Shown here: piece by piece, positions 1 through 7,986 of the stretch | Layout: each line of letters begins with the position of its first letter | How positions within the stretch are numbered: the first letter of the stretch is position 1 | Origin: Paenibacillus_D tarimensis_A | Lineage (GTDB): Bacteria; Bacillota; Bacilli; Paenibacillales; Paenibacillaceae | Length of the DNA stretch: 64,000 nt | Assembly (NCBI GenBank): GCA_041281825.1 | Contig: CP166298.1 | Span: 4,216,001 to 4,280,000 of the forward strand | Reading direction: 5' to 3' | Translations under genes and position numbers: made by a program | Notes under the pieces: generated by a model | Database searches by the model: none | The model's input: the letters and a program-made list of their open reading frames with translations, nothing else | Told to the model about the DNA's origin: nothing

Positions 1-1
1 G

Positions 2-982
2 TTTCAAACGCAGCTCTTTGAACCTTACCAACGCCGAGAAGGTTGGCTGGAGGAAGCGATCATCCACATGTACAAAGGTGGTATGAGCACGCGAGAGGTA
101 GCCAAGTTTATTGAGTGTATGTTCGGTACTCAGTACTCTCCGACCACGATCAGCAACATCACCCAGACGGTGATGGAGGACATTGAACAATGGCAAAACC
201 GCCCTCTCGAGCGCCGGTATTCCGTCATCTATTTGGATGGTTTATATGTGAAACTGAAGCGTAATACAGTCAGCAGTGAAGCGGTCTACCTTGCCATGGG
301 TATTGACGAAAAAGGCTATCGTCAAATTCTTGGCTTTTATGTGGGCGGACATGAGAGCTCGAACGGGTGGCGGGAAGTACTTCGTGATCTTTACCGCCGC
401 GGCGCCACAGAGGTGCTCCTTGGGGTCTTCGACGGCCTCCCAGGGCTAGAAGAGGCGTTCCGTGAGGTTTACCCCAAGGCCGATGTGCAGCCTTGTATCG
501 TGCACAAAGTACGTAACACCTTCCCAAAGATTCGCGTACAAGACAAGACCGAGTTTTTAGGTGATCTCAAAGAAGTCTATAGTGCACCTGACGGTGATGT
601 GGCCCGAGCTGTATTTGATGGCTTCAAAGACAAATGGCAGAAACGATACCCGAAGGAGGTCAAATCGTGGGAGGATCAGCTTCCGACATTACTTACCTTC
701 TATCAGTACCCGCCACTCATTTGGCCAGCCATTTACACATCGAACCCGATCGAGCGTATGAATAAAGAACTGCGTAAACGGCTCAAGCCCATGAACAGTT
801 TAACGAACATTGAGGCAGCTGAAAAGATCATCTACCTGCAGGCAATAGACTACAATGAAAAATGGTGCGGACGTGCAATACGCGGCTTTGTTGATCGAGA
901 CACAAAGGACGCACTGGAGAAAATGTACGCTGAGAAATATCCCAATCCATCCGGTCTGAAGGAGATTAACGTCTCCTTGTAG
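2..982 (+). CDS. IS256-family transposase, 5' truncated by window edge
   Basis: This is a DDE transposase of the Mutator/IS256 family, which cuts and pastes its own element. The frame is open from base 2, so the gene starts before the window; the ATG at 68 is internal. Visible features are the catalytic-core segment YLDGLYVKLK, the YLAMGIDEKGYRQILGFYVG region, LLGVFDGLPGLEEAF, the CIVHKVRN block, and near the C-terminus the family signature TSNPIERMNKELRKRLKPM with the last catalytic Glu. About 327 residues are present of the roughly 390-410 usual for the family. No frameshift is seen, so the element may be active if its N-terminus is intact. Confidence 0.93.
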   Translation, partial: FQTQLFEPYQRREGWLEEAIIHMYKGGMSTREVAKFIECMFGTQYSPTTISNITQTVMEDIEQWQNRPLERRYSVIYLDGLYVKLKRNTVSSEAVYLAMGIDEKGYRQILGFYVGGHESSNGWREVLRDLYRRGATEVLLGVFDGLPGLEEAFREVYPKADVQPCIVHKVRNTFPKIRVQDKTEFLGDLKEVYSAPDGDVARAVFDGFKDKWQKRYPKEVKSWEDQLPTLLTFYQYPPLIWPAIYTSNPIERMNKELRKRLKPMNSLTNIEAAEKIIYLQAIDYNEKWCGRAIRGFVDRDTKDALEKMYAEKYPNPSGLKEINVSL

Positions 983-1101
983 ATACTGGCATCAGTGGAG
1001 GAAATAAAAACCAGCTCTCGCGCTTCGCTTGAGCTACACCCATCCACCAAAAACAATCGTCAGAAGATTCAATCTTAGCCGTTTGTCCGTTATCCCGGGC
1101 G

Positions 1102-1165
1102 GGTGGTTTGGTGGAGGACGGGTACCCTGCGCTGTCGCTTGGGCTACGTCCTCCACCAAACCACC
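1102..1165. repeat. Perfect 19-bp inverted repeat inside the IS tail
   Basis: Bases 1102-1120 (GGTGGTTTGGTGGAGGACG) are the exact reverse complement of 1147-1165, with a 26-base loop. A weaker relative lies just upstream at about 995-1051, where a CGCTTCGCTTGAGCTAC block is flanked by GTGGAGG and CCATCCACC. Both sit between the transposase stop and the right IS end. They could stop transcription or mark a transposase or transcription boundary; the stem is not followed by a T run. Confidence 0.8.
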
Positions 1166-1233
1166 AACAAACAATTTCATCCATCGTACCGATGGATACC
1201 CTACCCACTTACACAAACATCTTGACACTACCC

Positions 1234-1826
1234 GTTCGACCCGGATTTCCGGTAAATAGAGGAATTTCATGGTATTATTCCTGTCAAATCTACTTCCTAA
1301 TTAGAAAATTGTTGGTTTAACGGTAAAATACACCACTATTTGTCTCGGTCTTCGCGATGCTTTGAAAATAGAGGAAAGGATTACCGCTATATAGTTACTT
1401 TTTTATAAGGATACTGCTGGAAGCTGAACATATAAAGACGATCGGGGTTAGACTTGGCGCAATAAAGGAACGCTGAACGGTTTCAGCGGATTTTCTCAAA
1501 AGTTTAAGTAAGTATAAGTCACTACAGGATTTCCAAAGGAAATCCACATTGTAAGCGTTCGCCGATTCAGACTTATCTTCCACCGTGAAACGATGTTGTC
1601 CCGCCAAGGACGGCGACAGCCGTTTCTGCTTGATAATACTGACCCCTTATAAATCACATAAAAAAGTCTTATGGCGCAGACCCTTCACGGACGGGGAGGC
1701 CTCTGTTAAGATGATAACAACCAAACGGAAATGAATGCCGTCCACACGAACCGTTAACTTCATTATCTATGCAGCCCGGTTCTGTGTTGTACATCGAGGC
1801 TTCCGATCCGTTCGCAATGTAAGCGG
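1234..1826. other. Non-coding stretch between the IS and the SDR gene
   Basis: No convincing gene is visible here. A plus-strand open stretch ending near 1475 (ILLEAEHIKTIGVRLGAIKER, then stop) could be the last piece of a lost protein, but I do not recognise it. A short perfect hairpin, GGATTTCC-AAA-GGAAATCC, lies near 1527-1545. The region may be debris left by insertion of the neighbouring IS. Confidence 0.4.
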
Positions 1827-1923
1827 AGAGACTTTGAATAGCAGAGAGACTTTGAGCCCGCTCAAAGATCCCTATGAAGCGGTGAGACTTTGAGCTTCAC
1901 TCAAAGATCCCTATGTAAGGAGG
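1827..1923 (+). repeat. Leader repeat with CTTTGAG hairpins, SDR copy
   Basis: Three AGACTTTGAR units run up to the SDR ribosome site. Unit 1 (about 1827-1842) is a half unit, AGAGACTTTGAATAGC. Unit 2 (1845-1876) is AGAGACTTTGAGC followed by CTCAAAGATCCCTATG and forms a hairpin. Unit 3 (1882-1923) repeats this hairpin and runs straight into CCCTATGTAAGGAGG. The same arrangement with nearly identical bases precedes nrdB (18227-18323). The conserved stretch ends exactly at the Shine-Dalgarno, so the repeat is almost certainly transcribed as part of the 5' leader. Confidence 0.85.
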
Positions 1924-1930
1924 AACAAAT

Positions 1931-2614
1931 ATGGGTGTGCTAGACGGACGTATTGCACTGATCAGCGGCGCCGGGACCGGACTTGGAAAAGCGACTGCCA
2001 TCGCTTATGCACGCGAAGGGGCGTCGGTTGTCCTCCTCGGCCGCCGCAAAAGCAAGCTGGAGGAAACAGCTCAGGAAATCGGGAGTATGACAGGAGCCGG
2101 CGCCGCCGCCTTTGTCTATCCGACCGACGTATCTTCGACGCAGCAAGTGGAGGCGGCTGTTGAAGCCGCGATCAGAGCGTACGGAAAGATCGACATCCTT
2201 GTCAACAATGCGGCCGTTTTTGAGCCGGGTCTCGTCATTGAGCTTTCGCCGGAAGAATGGCACCATCAGCTATCCGTTAATTTGACCGGACCGTTCCTGT
2301 TGACGAGAGCCGTACTGCCTGCCATGCGCAAACAACGTTATGGACGAATTATTAATATCACTTCCAGCCTGGCTTCCAACGGGGCCGGAGGTTATGCTGC
2401 ATACAGCGCTTCGAAGGCCGGACTCGAATCGCTTACCCGTACGGTCGCCGACGAGGAAAACGACCACGGAATTCTTGCAAATCTGTATAATCCGGGCACC
2501 ATTAAGAGCGAGATGCATGCTACCGGCAGAGATGCATCCGATGTTACACCTGAACTGATTCGCCTCGCCTCGCTCCCGGCCGGAGGACAGACCGGGGCGC
2601 TCGTCAGCTTTTAA
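1931..2614 (+). CDS. Short-chain dehydrogenase/reductase (SDR)
   Basis: A classical SDR of 227 residues that should reduce or oxidise a small carbonyl/alcohol substrate with NAD(P)H in the cytoplasm. The nucleotide-binding motif SGAGTGLG is at residues 12-19 and NNAA at 92-95; the catalytic triad is S145, Y158 and K162 (YSASK). GRRKSK after the second beta strand suggests NADP(H) preference. The family averages about 250 residues, so the C-terminal substrate loop is short. The ATG follows AGGAGG with a 7-base gap, which fixes the start. The substrate cannot be told from sequence. The gene lies downstream of the CTTTGAG leader repeat. Confidence 0.9.
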   Translation: MGVLDGRIALISGAGTGLGKATAIAYAREGASVVLLGRRKSKLEETAQEIGSMTGAGAAAFVYPTDVSSTQQVEAAVEAAIRAYGKIDILVNNAAVFEPGLVIELSPEEWHHQLSVNLTGPFLLTRAVLPAMRKQRYGRIINITSSLASNGAGGYAAYSASKAGLESLTRTVADEENDHGILANLYNPGTIKSEMHATGRDASDVTPELIRLASLPAGGQTGALVSF

Positions 2615-2641
2615 TCTATCCGACCCATTCCAAGCATAAAG

Positions 2642-2667
2642 GGCTGACGCTTTTCGTCAGCCTTTTT
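2642..2667. terminator. Terminator shared by SDR and the zapA-like gene
   Basis: GGCTGACG, a CTTTT loop and CGTCAGCC form an 8-bp stem followed by five Ts on the plus strand. The stem overlaps the stop codon of the convergent minus-strand gene (2657-2659). Confidence 0.8.
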
Positions 2668-3886
2668 CAATCAGCTCAATCCATTCATTGAATTCATTTT
2701 GCAGCTTGGAATATTCCACCTGCAGCTTCTCATGCTCCTCGCGGAGCCGTTCATTTGCGGCGGCACGATCCGCGTTTTCCTGCAGCGCTTCCTTTAAGGC
2801 ATCTATTTCACCGCTTAGCCGGAGCGCTTCCTCCTCGGAACGTTCCGCCTCCTTGCGCAAACGGATAATTTCTTCCTCCTGCTGCCGTACTTGGCGTTCA
2901 CGGCTCTCATCTTCCTTTCGTGCTGCATTGGCCGCCTGAATCGCTTCAGCCGCCCGTTTCTCCACTTCCTGGAGCCGCCCGGCGAGCTGACGCTCCCTTT
3001 CCGTCTTCTCCTGAAGCTGACGTTTCGCTTCCCCGAGCTGCTGTCCGAGCACCTGCTGTCTTTCCTTGTTCTCCTGATCCAATTTATTTACGGCGGCAAG
3101 CTGCTCCCGCTGTTTCACCAACTGCTGTTCCAGCTGCTGCTGCTTATGTATCCGCTCGCCCTCTTTGCTCTGAAGCTGCTCTACCCGCTTCTTCGCCTCC
3201 TCGTATTGCGATTCGCGGGTGCGCAGTTCATTTTCAATACCATGCAGCATCGTGCGAAGCGATTCTTCCTGCTCCAGCGATTGCCTGACCCGTTCCTCCG
3301 CGTCTGTGAACCGGCTGGTCCAGTACTCCTTCTCCTTCTGCAGCTCCGATTCCAACAGCTGCTCAAGCCGTTCCTTCTCCTCCTCCCATTCTTGTTCCCG
3401 CTCTGCATGCTCCGATTGCAGCGCTTGAACCCGCTCCTGCTCGGCGGACTGCAGCAATCCTTCCCTTTCGGCAAAGCGCTTTTTCCATTCTTCATCCAGC
3501 TGCTGGATCTGCTCTGCCCGCTCATCGCGAATCCGTTCAATCTCTTCGTTGGTTTTAATCCGCTGCTCGGACAAATCACTTCGAAGCGAAAGAATAGTCG
3601 CTTTCGCTTCCGCCAGTTCCTCGGTCAACCGTCTGTTCACTTCCGTCTGCTCGGATAACCGCTGATTGTCCTGTCTCAAACGGAACACTTCATCCGCCAT
3701 ATGCACGGCGGCAAGCACGGCAATCCGAGGCATATCCAGTCTCGGATAACCATTTGACAGTTTATGCATGTTCTCGTCTACGAGCGAAGCGACCTTTTTC
3801 ATATATTCAACGCTGGAGTGCCCTGCCAGCTTATATTGATGTCCGTATATGTCAACTGTAATCCGTGTGCGTCCATCTTCCGTCAC
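2657..3886 (-). CDS. ZapA-domain protein with a very long coiled coil
   Basis: Residues 1 to about 90 are a ZapA-type domain: RITVDIYGHQYKLAG, then YMKKVASLVDENM and the helix RIAVLAAVHMADEVFRLRQ. ZapA binds FtsZ and bundles its filaments at the division site. The remaining ~315 residues are almost uninterrupted heptad-rich coiled coil (E, R, Q, K, L), with no membrane segment. Bacterial ZapA is normally 85-130 residues, so this 409-residue form is far longer. Position just after pheT matches the pheS-pheT-zapA neighbourhood known in Bacilli, but a hairpin at 3952-3992 separates it from pheT, so it has its own transcription start. A direct FtsZ role is inferred from the N-terminal domain only. 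Confidence 0.8.
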   Translation of the reverse strand: MTEDGRTRITVDIYGHQYKLAGHSSVEYMKKVASLVDENMHKLSNGYPRLDMPRIAVLAAVHMADEVFRLRQDNQRLSEQTEVNRRLTEELAEAKATILSLRSDLSEQRIKTNEEIERIRDERAEQIQQLDEEWKKRFAEREGLLQSAEQERVQALQSEHAEREQEWEEEKERLEQLLESELQKEKEYWTSRFTDAEERVRQSLEQEESLRTMLHGIENELRTRESQYEEAKKRVEQLQSKEGERIHKQQQLEQQLVKQREQLAAVNKLDQENKERQQVLGQQLGEAKRQLQEKTERERQLAGRLQEVEKRAAEAIQAANAARKEDESRERQVRQQEEEIIRLRKEAERSEEEALRLSGEIDALKEALQENADRAAANERLREEHEKLQVEYSKLQNEFNEWIELIEKG

Positions 3887-3944
3887 GTCTAGTTACCTCC
3901 CCAAGAAATTCCGCGGCTAATTGATGTTAATAGTTAGTTCATAA

Positions 3945-3992
3945 AAATAAAAGTCACATCGAATGTTCGCAAGGAACTAATTCGATGTGACT
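3945..3992 (-). terminator. Terminator after pheT
   Basis: Bases 3952-3964 and 3980-3992 form a perfect 13-bp stem (AGTCACATCGAAT). On the minus strand it is followed by TTTTATTTTT. It ends the pheST transcript before the zapA-like gene. Confidence 0.88.
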
Positions 3993-4007
3993 CGTGACGT
4001 TTCCTGC

Positions 4008-6449
4008 CTATTTTCTTAATTCTGCAGCAAAAGATTGTTCAAGAGCGGATACGACCCGATTGTGCAATTCCGTGACTTCCTCATCGGTTAACGTCCGCTC
4101 CGCATGCCGGTATACAAGAGACAGCGCTACGCTTTTCTTATCCTTACCCAGCTTGTCGCCGGTGTACACATCGAATACCTGAACGGATTCAAGCCATTCT
4201 CCCGCCGTTTCCTTAATGAGCAAGGTTAACTGCCCGGTTTCGATTCCGCGGTCCAGCACAACGGCGATATCCCGGCCGATTGCCGGATAACGCGGAAGCG
4301 GACGATAGACAATGCTGAAGTCCGAGGCATTGTAAAGCGGCTCAAGCTCGAGCTCGAATACGTAAGTATCTGCCAGATCCATTTCACGCTGAACATCCGG
4401 GTGCAATTGGCCGACATAACCGATTCGCACACGGCCATCGACCGTATCGAGCAGCACAGCCGCCGTCCGGCCCGGATGCCAATGCTCCGGCGCAGCCGCT
4501 TCATATACAATCTTGCCGGACAAGCCGAGCAGTTCGAATATCGCTTCAAGTGTTCCTTTCGCATCGTAGAAATCGACCGGCGCTGATTTTACGTTCCACT
4601 GTGCTCTCGAACGGCTTCCGGCAAACAGTGCCGCAAGACGTTGCTTCTCCAGCGGCAGCTTCGTCAGCTCGGCCTCTTCCGAGTGAAAGACGCTGCCGAT
4701 TTCGAAAATGGCTATGTTCTCGTTTTTACGGTTTCGGTTATAAGAGGCGATATCCAGCAGATGAGGGATCAGACCGGTCCGAAGGACGCTCCGGTCCTCG
4801 CTCAATGGCATTGAAAGCCGGATTGGATGAATTCCGCCCGACAAATCCGGGAACAGCTTCGTCCGCTCCGGAGCGGTGAACGAATAGCTGATCACTTCCT
4901 GCATGCCGGCATCTGTAAGCCGCCCGCGGATACCGCGGCGGATCGACTGAGGAACGGTTAACGCACCCGGTGTCGTCCGCCCTTCGATTGGCGTCGTCGG
5001 GATGTTGTCGTAACCATACAGTCTGGCCACTTCTTCGATCAGATCGACATCGCGGGTAATATCACCGCGTCTAGTCGGGACATGAACATCGTACATGTCC
5101 ACAGTCACCCTGTCATACTCGAATTGCAGCCGGCCAAAGATCGTTTTCACTTCGAGATCCGATAAAGAAGTTCCGAGATAACGGTTGATCTTGTCCAGTG
5201 AAATGCTGACTGTTAACGGCTTGCTTCGTTCTTCAACGGATTCGACAATACCCTCGGCAACGAGCCCTTCCGCATAAGCCGCCATCAGAGCGGCTGCCCG
5301 GCCCAGTGCGGCAATGACACGGCCCGGATCGACTTCCTTCTCGAATCGGATGCTCGATTCCGACCGCAAGCCGAGCTGCCGCGACGTTTTCCGGACGGTG
5401 CTGCCCTCGAACTTAGCGGATTCCAGCAATATATTGACCGTATCCGGCGTCACTTCCGAATTGGCACCCCCCATGACGCCTGCGAGCGCGATCGGTTTCT
5501 CGCCATCGGTAATGAGAAGCATATGCGGCTCCAGGCGCCGCTCTTGGTTGTCAAGCGTTATAAGCGTTTCTCCCGGCTTCGCAAAGCGGACGTCGATACG
5601 CCCGCCGCTTACTTTATCCGCATCGAAAGCGTGAAGCGGCTGTCCGTATTCGAGCATGACATAATTTGTGATGTCGACGATGTTATTGATCGGTCTTACG
5701 CCTGCGGACATCAGCCGGTTCTGCATCCACTGCGGGGAAGGGCCTACCTTGACTCCTTGAATGTAGCGGGCCGCATAGTGCTTGCAATGCTCGGGCGCAC
5801 TGATCTGCACCGAAATATGGTCGGATGCCTGCAGTGCCGAATCATACACGGCATTGTCCGGAAGCTTGACCGTCCTCCCGGTCAAAGCACCGATTTCATA
5901 AGCGACGCCAAGCATGCTAAGGCAATCGGACCGGTTTGGCGTCAGGTCGAGCTCCAGCACCTCGTCGTCAATGCCCAGCGCCTCCAAGGCCAATTGGCCT
6001 ACGACGCTATCCTGCGGCAAAACAAGAATGCCTTCCTGCTGTTCCTTTGCGAGAAGCTTCTCATTTAGACCCAGCTCCTTCGCCGAGCAGATCATCCCTT
6101 GCGACTCCACGCCGCGCAGCTTCGCCCGTTTGATTTTCAGCCCGTCCGGCAGGCTGGCGCCGACTTGTGCAACCGGCACATATTGTCCGGCCTCCACGTT
6201 ACGGGCACCGCAGACAATCTGCAAATCTTCACCTTGACCTGTATCGACGGTGCAGACGCTCAGCTTGTCGGCGTCGGGATGCTTCTCCTTTTGTTTTACA
6301 TAACCGACAATGACGCCGTTGACACCTTTGTTGCGCGTCTCCACACTGTCAACCTCGATGCCGCCGCGCGTCAGCATTTCCGCAAGCTCCTCCGCGCTGA
6401 AACCGTCCAAATCGATATATTCACTTAACCATTGATAAGATACTTTCAT
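4008..6449 (-). CDS. pheT: Phenylalanyl-tRNA synthetase beta subunit
   Basis: Beta subunit of the alpha2-beta2 enzyme that charges tRNA-Phe. Its 813 residues match the family length. Order of domains: N-terminal region MKVSYQWLSEYIDL, an EMAP/OB tRNA-binding fold (about 40-150, with HPDADKLSVCTVDTG), the B3/B4 editing domain (SDCLSMLGVAYE and PLHAFDADKV), B5 (about 405-480, ending DLIEEVARLYGYDNIP), the catalytic-like core, and a C-terminal ferredoxin-fold anticodon-binding domain (PRYPAIGRDIAVV to the end). It lies 55 bp after pheS and shares its T-box control. Nothing unusual is seen. Confidence 0.98.
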   Translation of the reverse strand: MKVSYQWLSEYIDLDGFSAEELAEMLTRGGIEVDSVETRNKGVNGVIVGYVKQKEKHPDADKLSVCTVDTGQGEDLQIVCGARNVEAGQYVPVAQVGASLPDGLKIKRAKLRGVESQGMICSAKELGLNEKLLAKEQQEGILVLPQDSVVGQLALEALGIDDEVLELDLTPNRSDCLSMLGVAYEIGALTGRTVKLPDNAVYDSALQASDHISVQISAPEHCKHYAARYIQGVKVGPSPQWMQNRLMSAGVRPINNIVDITNYVMLEYGQPLHAFDADKVSGGRIDVRFAKPGETLITLDNQERRLEPHMLLITDGEKPIALAGVMGGANSEVTPDTVNILLESAKFEGSTVRKTSRQLGLRSESSIRFEKEVDPGRVIAALGRAAALMAAYAEGLVAEGIVESVEERSKPLTVSISLDKINRYLGTSLSDLEVKTIFGRLQFEYDRVTVDMYDVHVPTRRGDITRDVDLIEEVARLYGYDNIPTTPIEGRTTPGALTVPQSIRRGIRGRLTDAGMQEVISYSFTAPERTKLFPDLSGGIHPIRLSMPLSEDRSVLRTGLIPHLLDIASYNRNRKNENIAIFEIGSVFHSEEAELTKLPLEKQRLAALFAGSRSRAQWNVKSAPVDFYDAKGTLEAIFELLGLSGKIVYEAAAPEHWHPGRTAAVLLDTVDGRVRIGYVGQLHPDVQREMDLADTYVFELELEPLYNASDFSIVYRPLPRYPAIGRDIAVVLDRGIETGQLTLLIKETAGEWLESVQVFDVYTGDKLGKDKKSVALSLVYRHAERTLTDEEVTELHNRVVSALEQSFAAELRK

Positions 6450-6504
6450 GTTTATTCCCTTCTTTCCTCACCGAGTGGGGGGATTGGCGATTCCAATCCT
6501 CGAA

Positions 6505-7539
6505 TCACATTCTGATAAATTGGTTCAGGAAGCGTACATCGTTCGTATAAAAATGGCGGATATCGTCTATCCCGTATTTAAGCAGCGCGATTCGTTCCAC
6601 ACCCATGCCGAACGCAAATCCGCTGACTTCCTCCGGATCGTAACCGCCCATCTCCAGTACCCGCGGATGCACCATGCCGCAGCCTAAAATTTCGAGCCAG
6701 CCGGTCTGCTTGCACATCCGGCAGCCGTGGCCGCCGCATTGCACGCAGGTCACATCAACCTCCGCGCTCGGTTCCGTGAACGGGAAGAAGCTGGGCCGCA
6801 GCCGGATTTGCGTGTGTTCACCGAACATTTGCTGCACGAACTGCAGCAGCGTTCCTTTCAAATCGCTCATCCGGATATTTTTATCGATGACAAGACCTTC
6901 GATCTGGTTGAACTGGAACGAGTGCGTCGCATCGTCGTCGTCGCTTCGGTATACTTTACCGGGACAAATGACCTTGACCGGCGTTTGGCCGTTCATCGCC
7001 TTCATTGCCCTTACCTGGACGGGTGACGTATGGGTCCGCATCAAGATCTCGTCAGTAATGTAAAAGGAATCCTGCATATCGCGGGCCGGATGGTTTTTGG
7101 GAAAATTGAGCGCTTCGAAGTTGAAGAAATCGGTCTCTACCTCCGGTCCTTCCGCAATTGTATAACCCATGCCGATAAACACGTCTTCCAGCTGCTGCGC
7201 CACTTTATTAAGCGGATGTACGGCCCCCGCGGCCGGCTTGGTTCCCGGCAGAGTCACATCAATCGTTTCCTCCCGAAGCCGGTTTTCCGTTTCCAGGCGC
7301 TGGAACAACAGCTGCTTCTCTTCGATGACCGACTCGATCGCGCCGCGCACCTCGTTGCCCACCTGTCCGATGAGCGGTCTTTCTTCCGCGCTGAGCGATC
7401 CCATGCCGCGCAATATTTCGGTGAGCTGCCCTTTCTTGCCCAAATATTTGACCCGCAGCTCATTCAATTGTCCCGGATCGGATACGTGCTGCAGCTCCTG
7501 CAGCGCCTCCGTCCGCAGTGCTTCCAAACGTTCCTTCAT
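6505..7539 (-). CDS. pheS: Phenylalanyl-tRNA synthetase alpha subunit
   Basis: Catalytic alpha subunit of the Phe-tRNA ligase, 344 residues. The start MKERLEALR is chosen because an AGGAGGCG ribosome site precedes it by a normal gap; the frame stays open upstream, but there it runs through the T-box leader and is not coding. It has an N-terminal coiled-coil arm (1-85), then class II core motifs: YTIAEGPEVETDFFNFEALN, PGKVYRSDDDDATHSFQFNQ and the C-terminal GFAFGMGVERIALLKYGI. First gene of the pheST operon, controlled by tRNA-Phe charging through the leader upstream. Confidence 0.97.
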   Translation of the reverse strand: MKERLEALRTEALQELQHVSDPGQLNELRVKYLGKKGQLTEILRGMGSLSAEERPLIGQVGNEVRGAIESVIEEKQLLFQRLETENRLREETIDVTLPGTKPAAGAVHPLNKVAQQLEDVFIGMGYTIAEGPEVETDFFNFEALNFPKNHPARDMQDSFYITDEILMRTHTSPVQVRAMKAMNGQTPVKVICPGKVYRSDDDDATHSFQFNQIEGLVIDKNIRMSDLKGTLLQFVQQMFGEHTQIRLRPSFFPFTEPSAEVDVTCVQCGGHGCRMCKQTGWLEILGCGMVHPRVLEMGGYDPEEVSGFAFGMGVERIALLKYGIDDIRHFYTNDVRFLNQFIRM

Positions 7540-7566
7540 TTCTGTTCGCCTCCTAAAGGAAATAAA

Positions 7567-7880
7567 AAAGGCCCTTCCTCCCCGGAAAGGGACGAAAGGA
7601 CCGTGGTACCACCCTAATTCGGATTGACATCGTATAACATAAGCATATACGCTGCAATCCCTCATTCCGGATAACGGACCGGCGCCGGAAGCCTCCTACT
7701 GGACCGTCCGCTTAAGACCGGTCTGTTCAGAATCCTGCTCGGGAGCGAACTTCGGCAGCCTGTTTTCATGAAGATACTCTCAATCTTCGGTATCTTCTCC
7801 CTGTGTGAAGGCACTGCGTACTCTTCTCCGTCATCGCATTTAATGATTATAAAGTTAATCCTGATTCTATTTTTCAGCTA
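7567..7880 (-). promoter_or_regulatory. T-box riboswitch, tRNA-Phe (UUC specifier)
   Basis: This is the roughly 310-nt leader of pheS. The diagnostic T-box bulge AGGGTGGTACCACGG is at 7601-7615. It is followed by a terminator stem made from CCCTTTCC and GGAGGAAGGG with a CCTTTTTT tail (7566-7590). Upstream, the specifier region reads GAGAGTATC-TTC-ATGAAA; TTC at 7770-7772 is a Phe codon, which agrees with the downstream gene. Known mechanism: uncharged tRNA pairs with the specifier and the bulge and stabilises the antiterminator. The stem I details were read by eye and not folded. Confidence 0.92.
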
Positions 7881-7886
7881 TTGATT

Positions 7887-7915
7887 ATTATATGCAAACC
7901 GCCCCTCCGTTGCAA
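7887..7915 (-). promoter_or_regulatory. pheST promoter
   Basis: On the minus strand TTGCAA (7910-7915) and TATAAT (7887-7892) are separated by exactly 17 bases, a good sigma-A promoter. Transcription would start near 7880, just ahead of the T-box leader. Confidence 0.75.
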
Positions 7916-7986
7916 GCGGCATATCTGATGAGTCCTGCATTCGCTTTTGCGGTTCGTCAGCTTCGTATGTAAAATGATGTATAAGA

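Larger units (their letters stand above)
1..1233 (+). mobile_element. IS256-family insertion sequence, right part
   Basis: The window opens inside an insertion sequence. It carries a Mutator/IS256-type transposase and, about 250 bp after its stop, a probable right terminal inverted repeat near 1205-1233. Read inward on the minus strand, that end begins GGGTAGTGTCAAGATG, the GT-rich style of IS256 ends. The left end lies outside the window, so the paired repeat and the target duplication cannot be checked, and the exact right boundary is an estimate. The non-coding tail holds two related hairpin blocks, described separately. Confidence 0.75.

Noticed and set aside
2891..3658. A 255-residue plus-strand open frame opposite the zapA-like gene
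   Set aside because: It is the antisense shadow of a Glu/Arg/Gln-rich coiled coil, which gives Leu/Phe-rich frames on the other strand; no ribosome site and no family.
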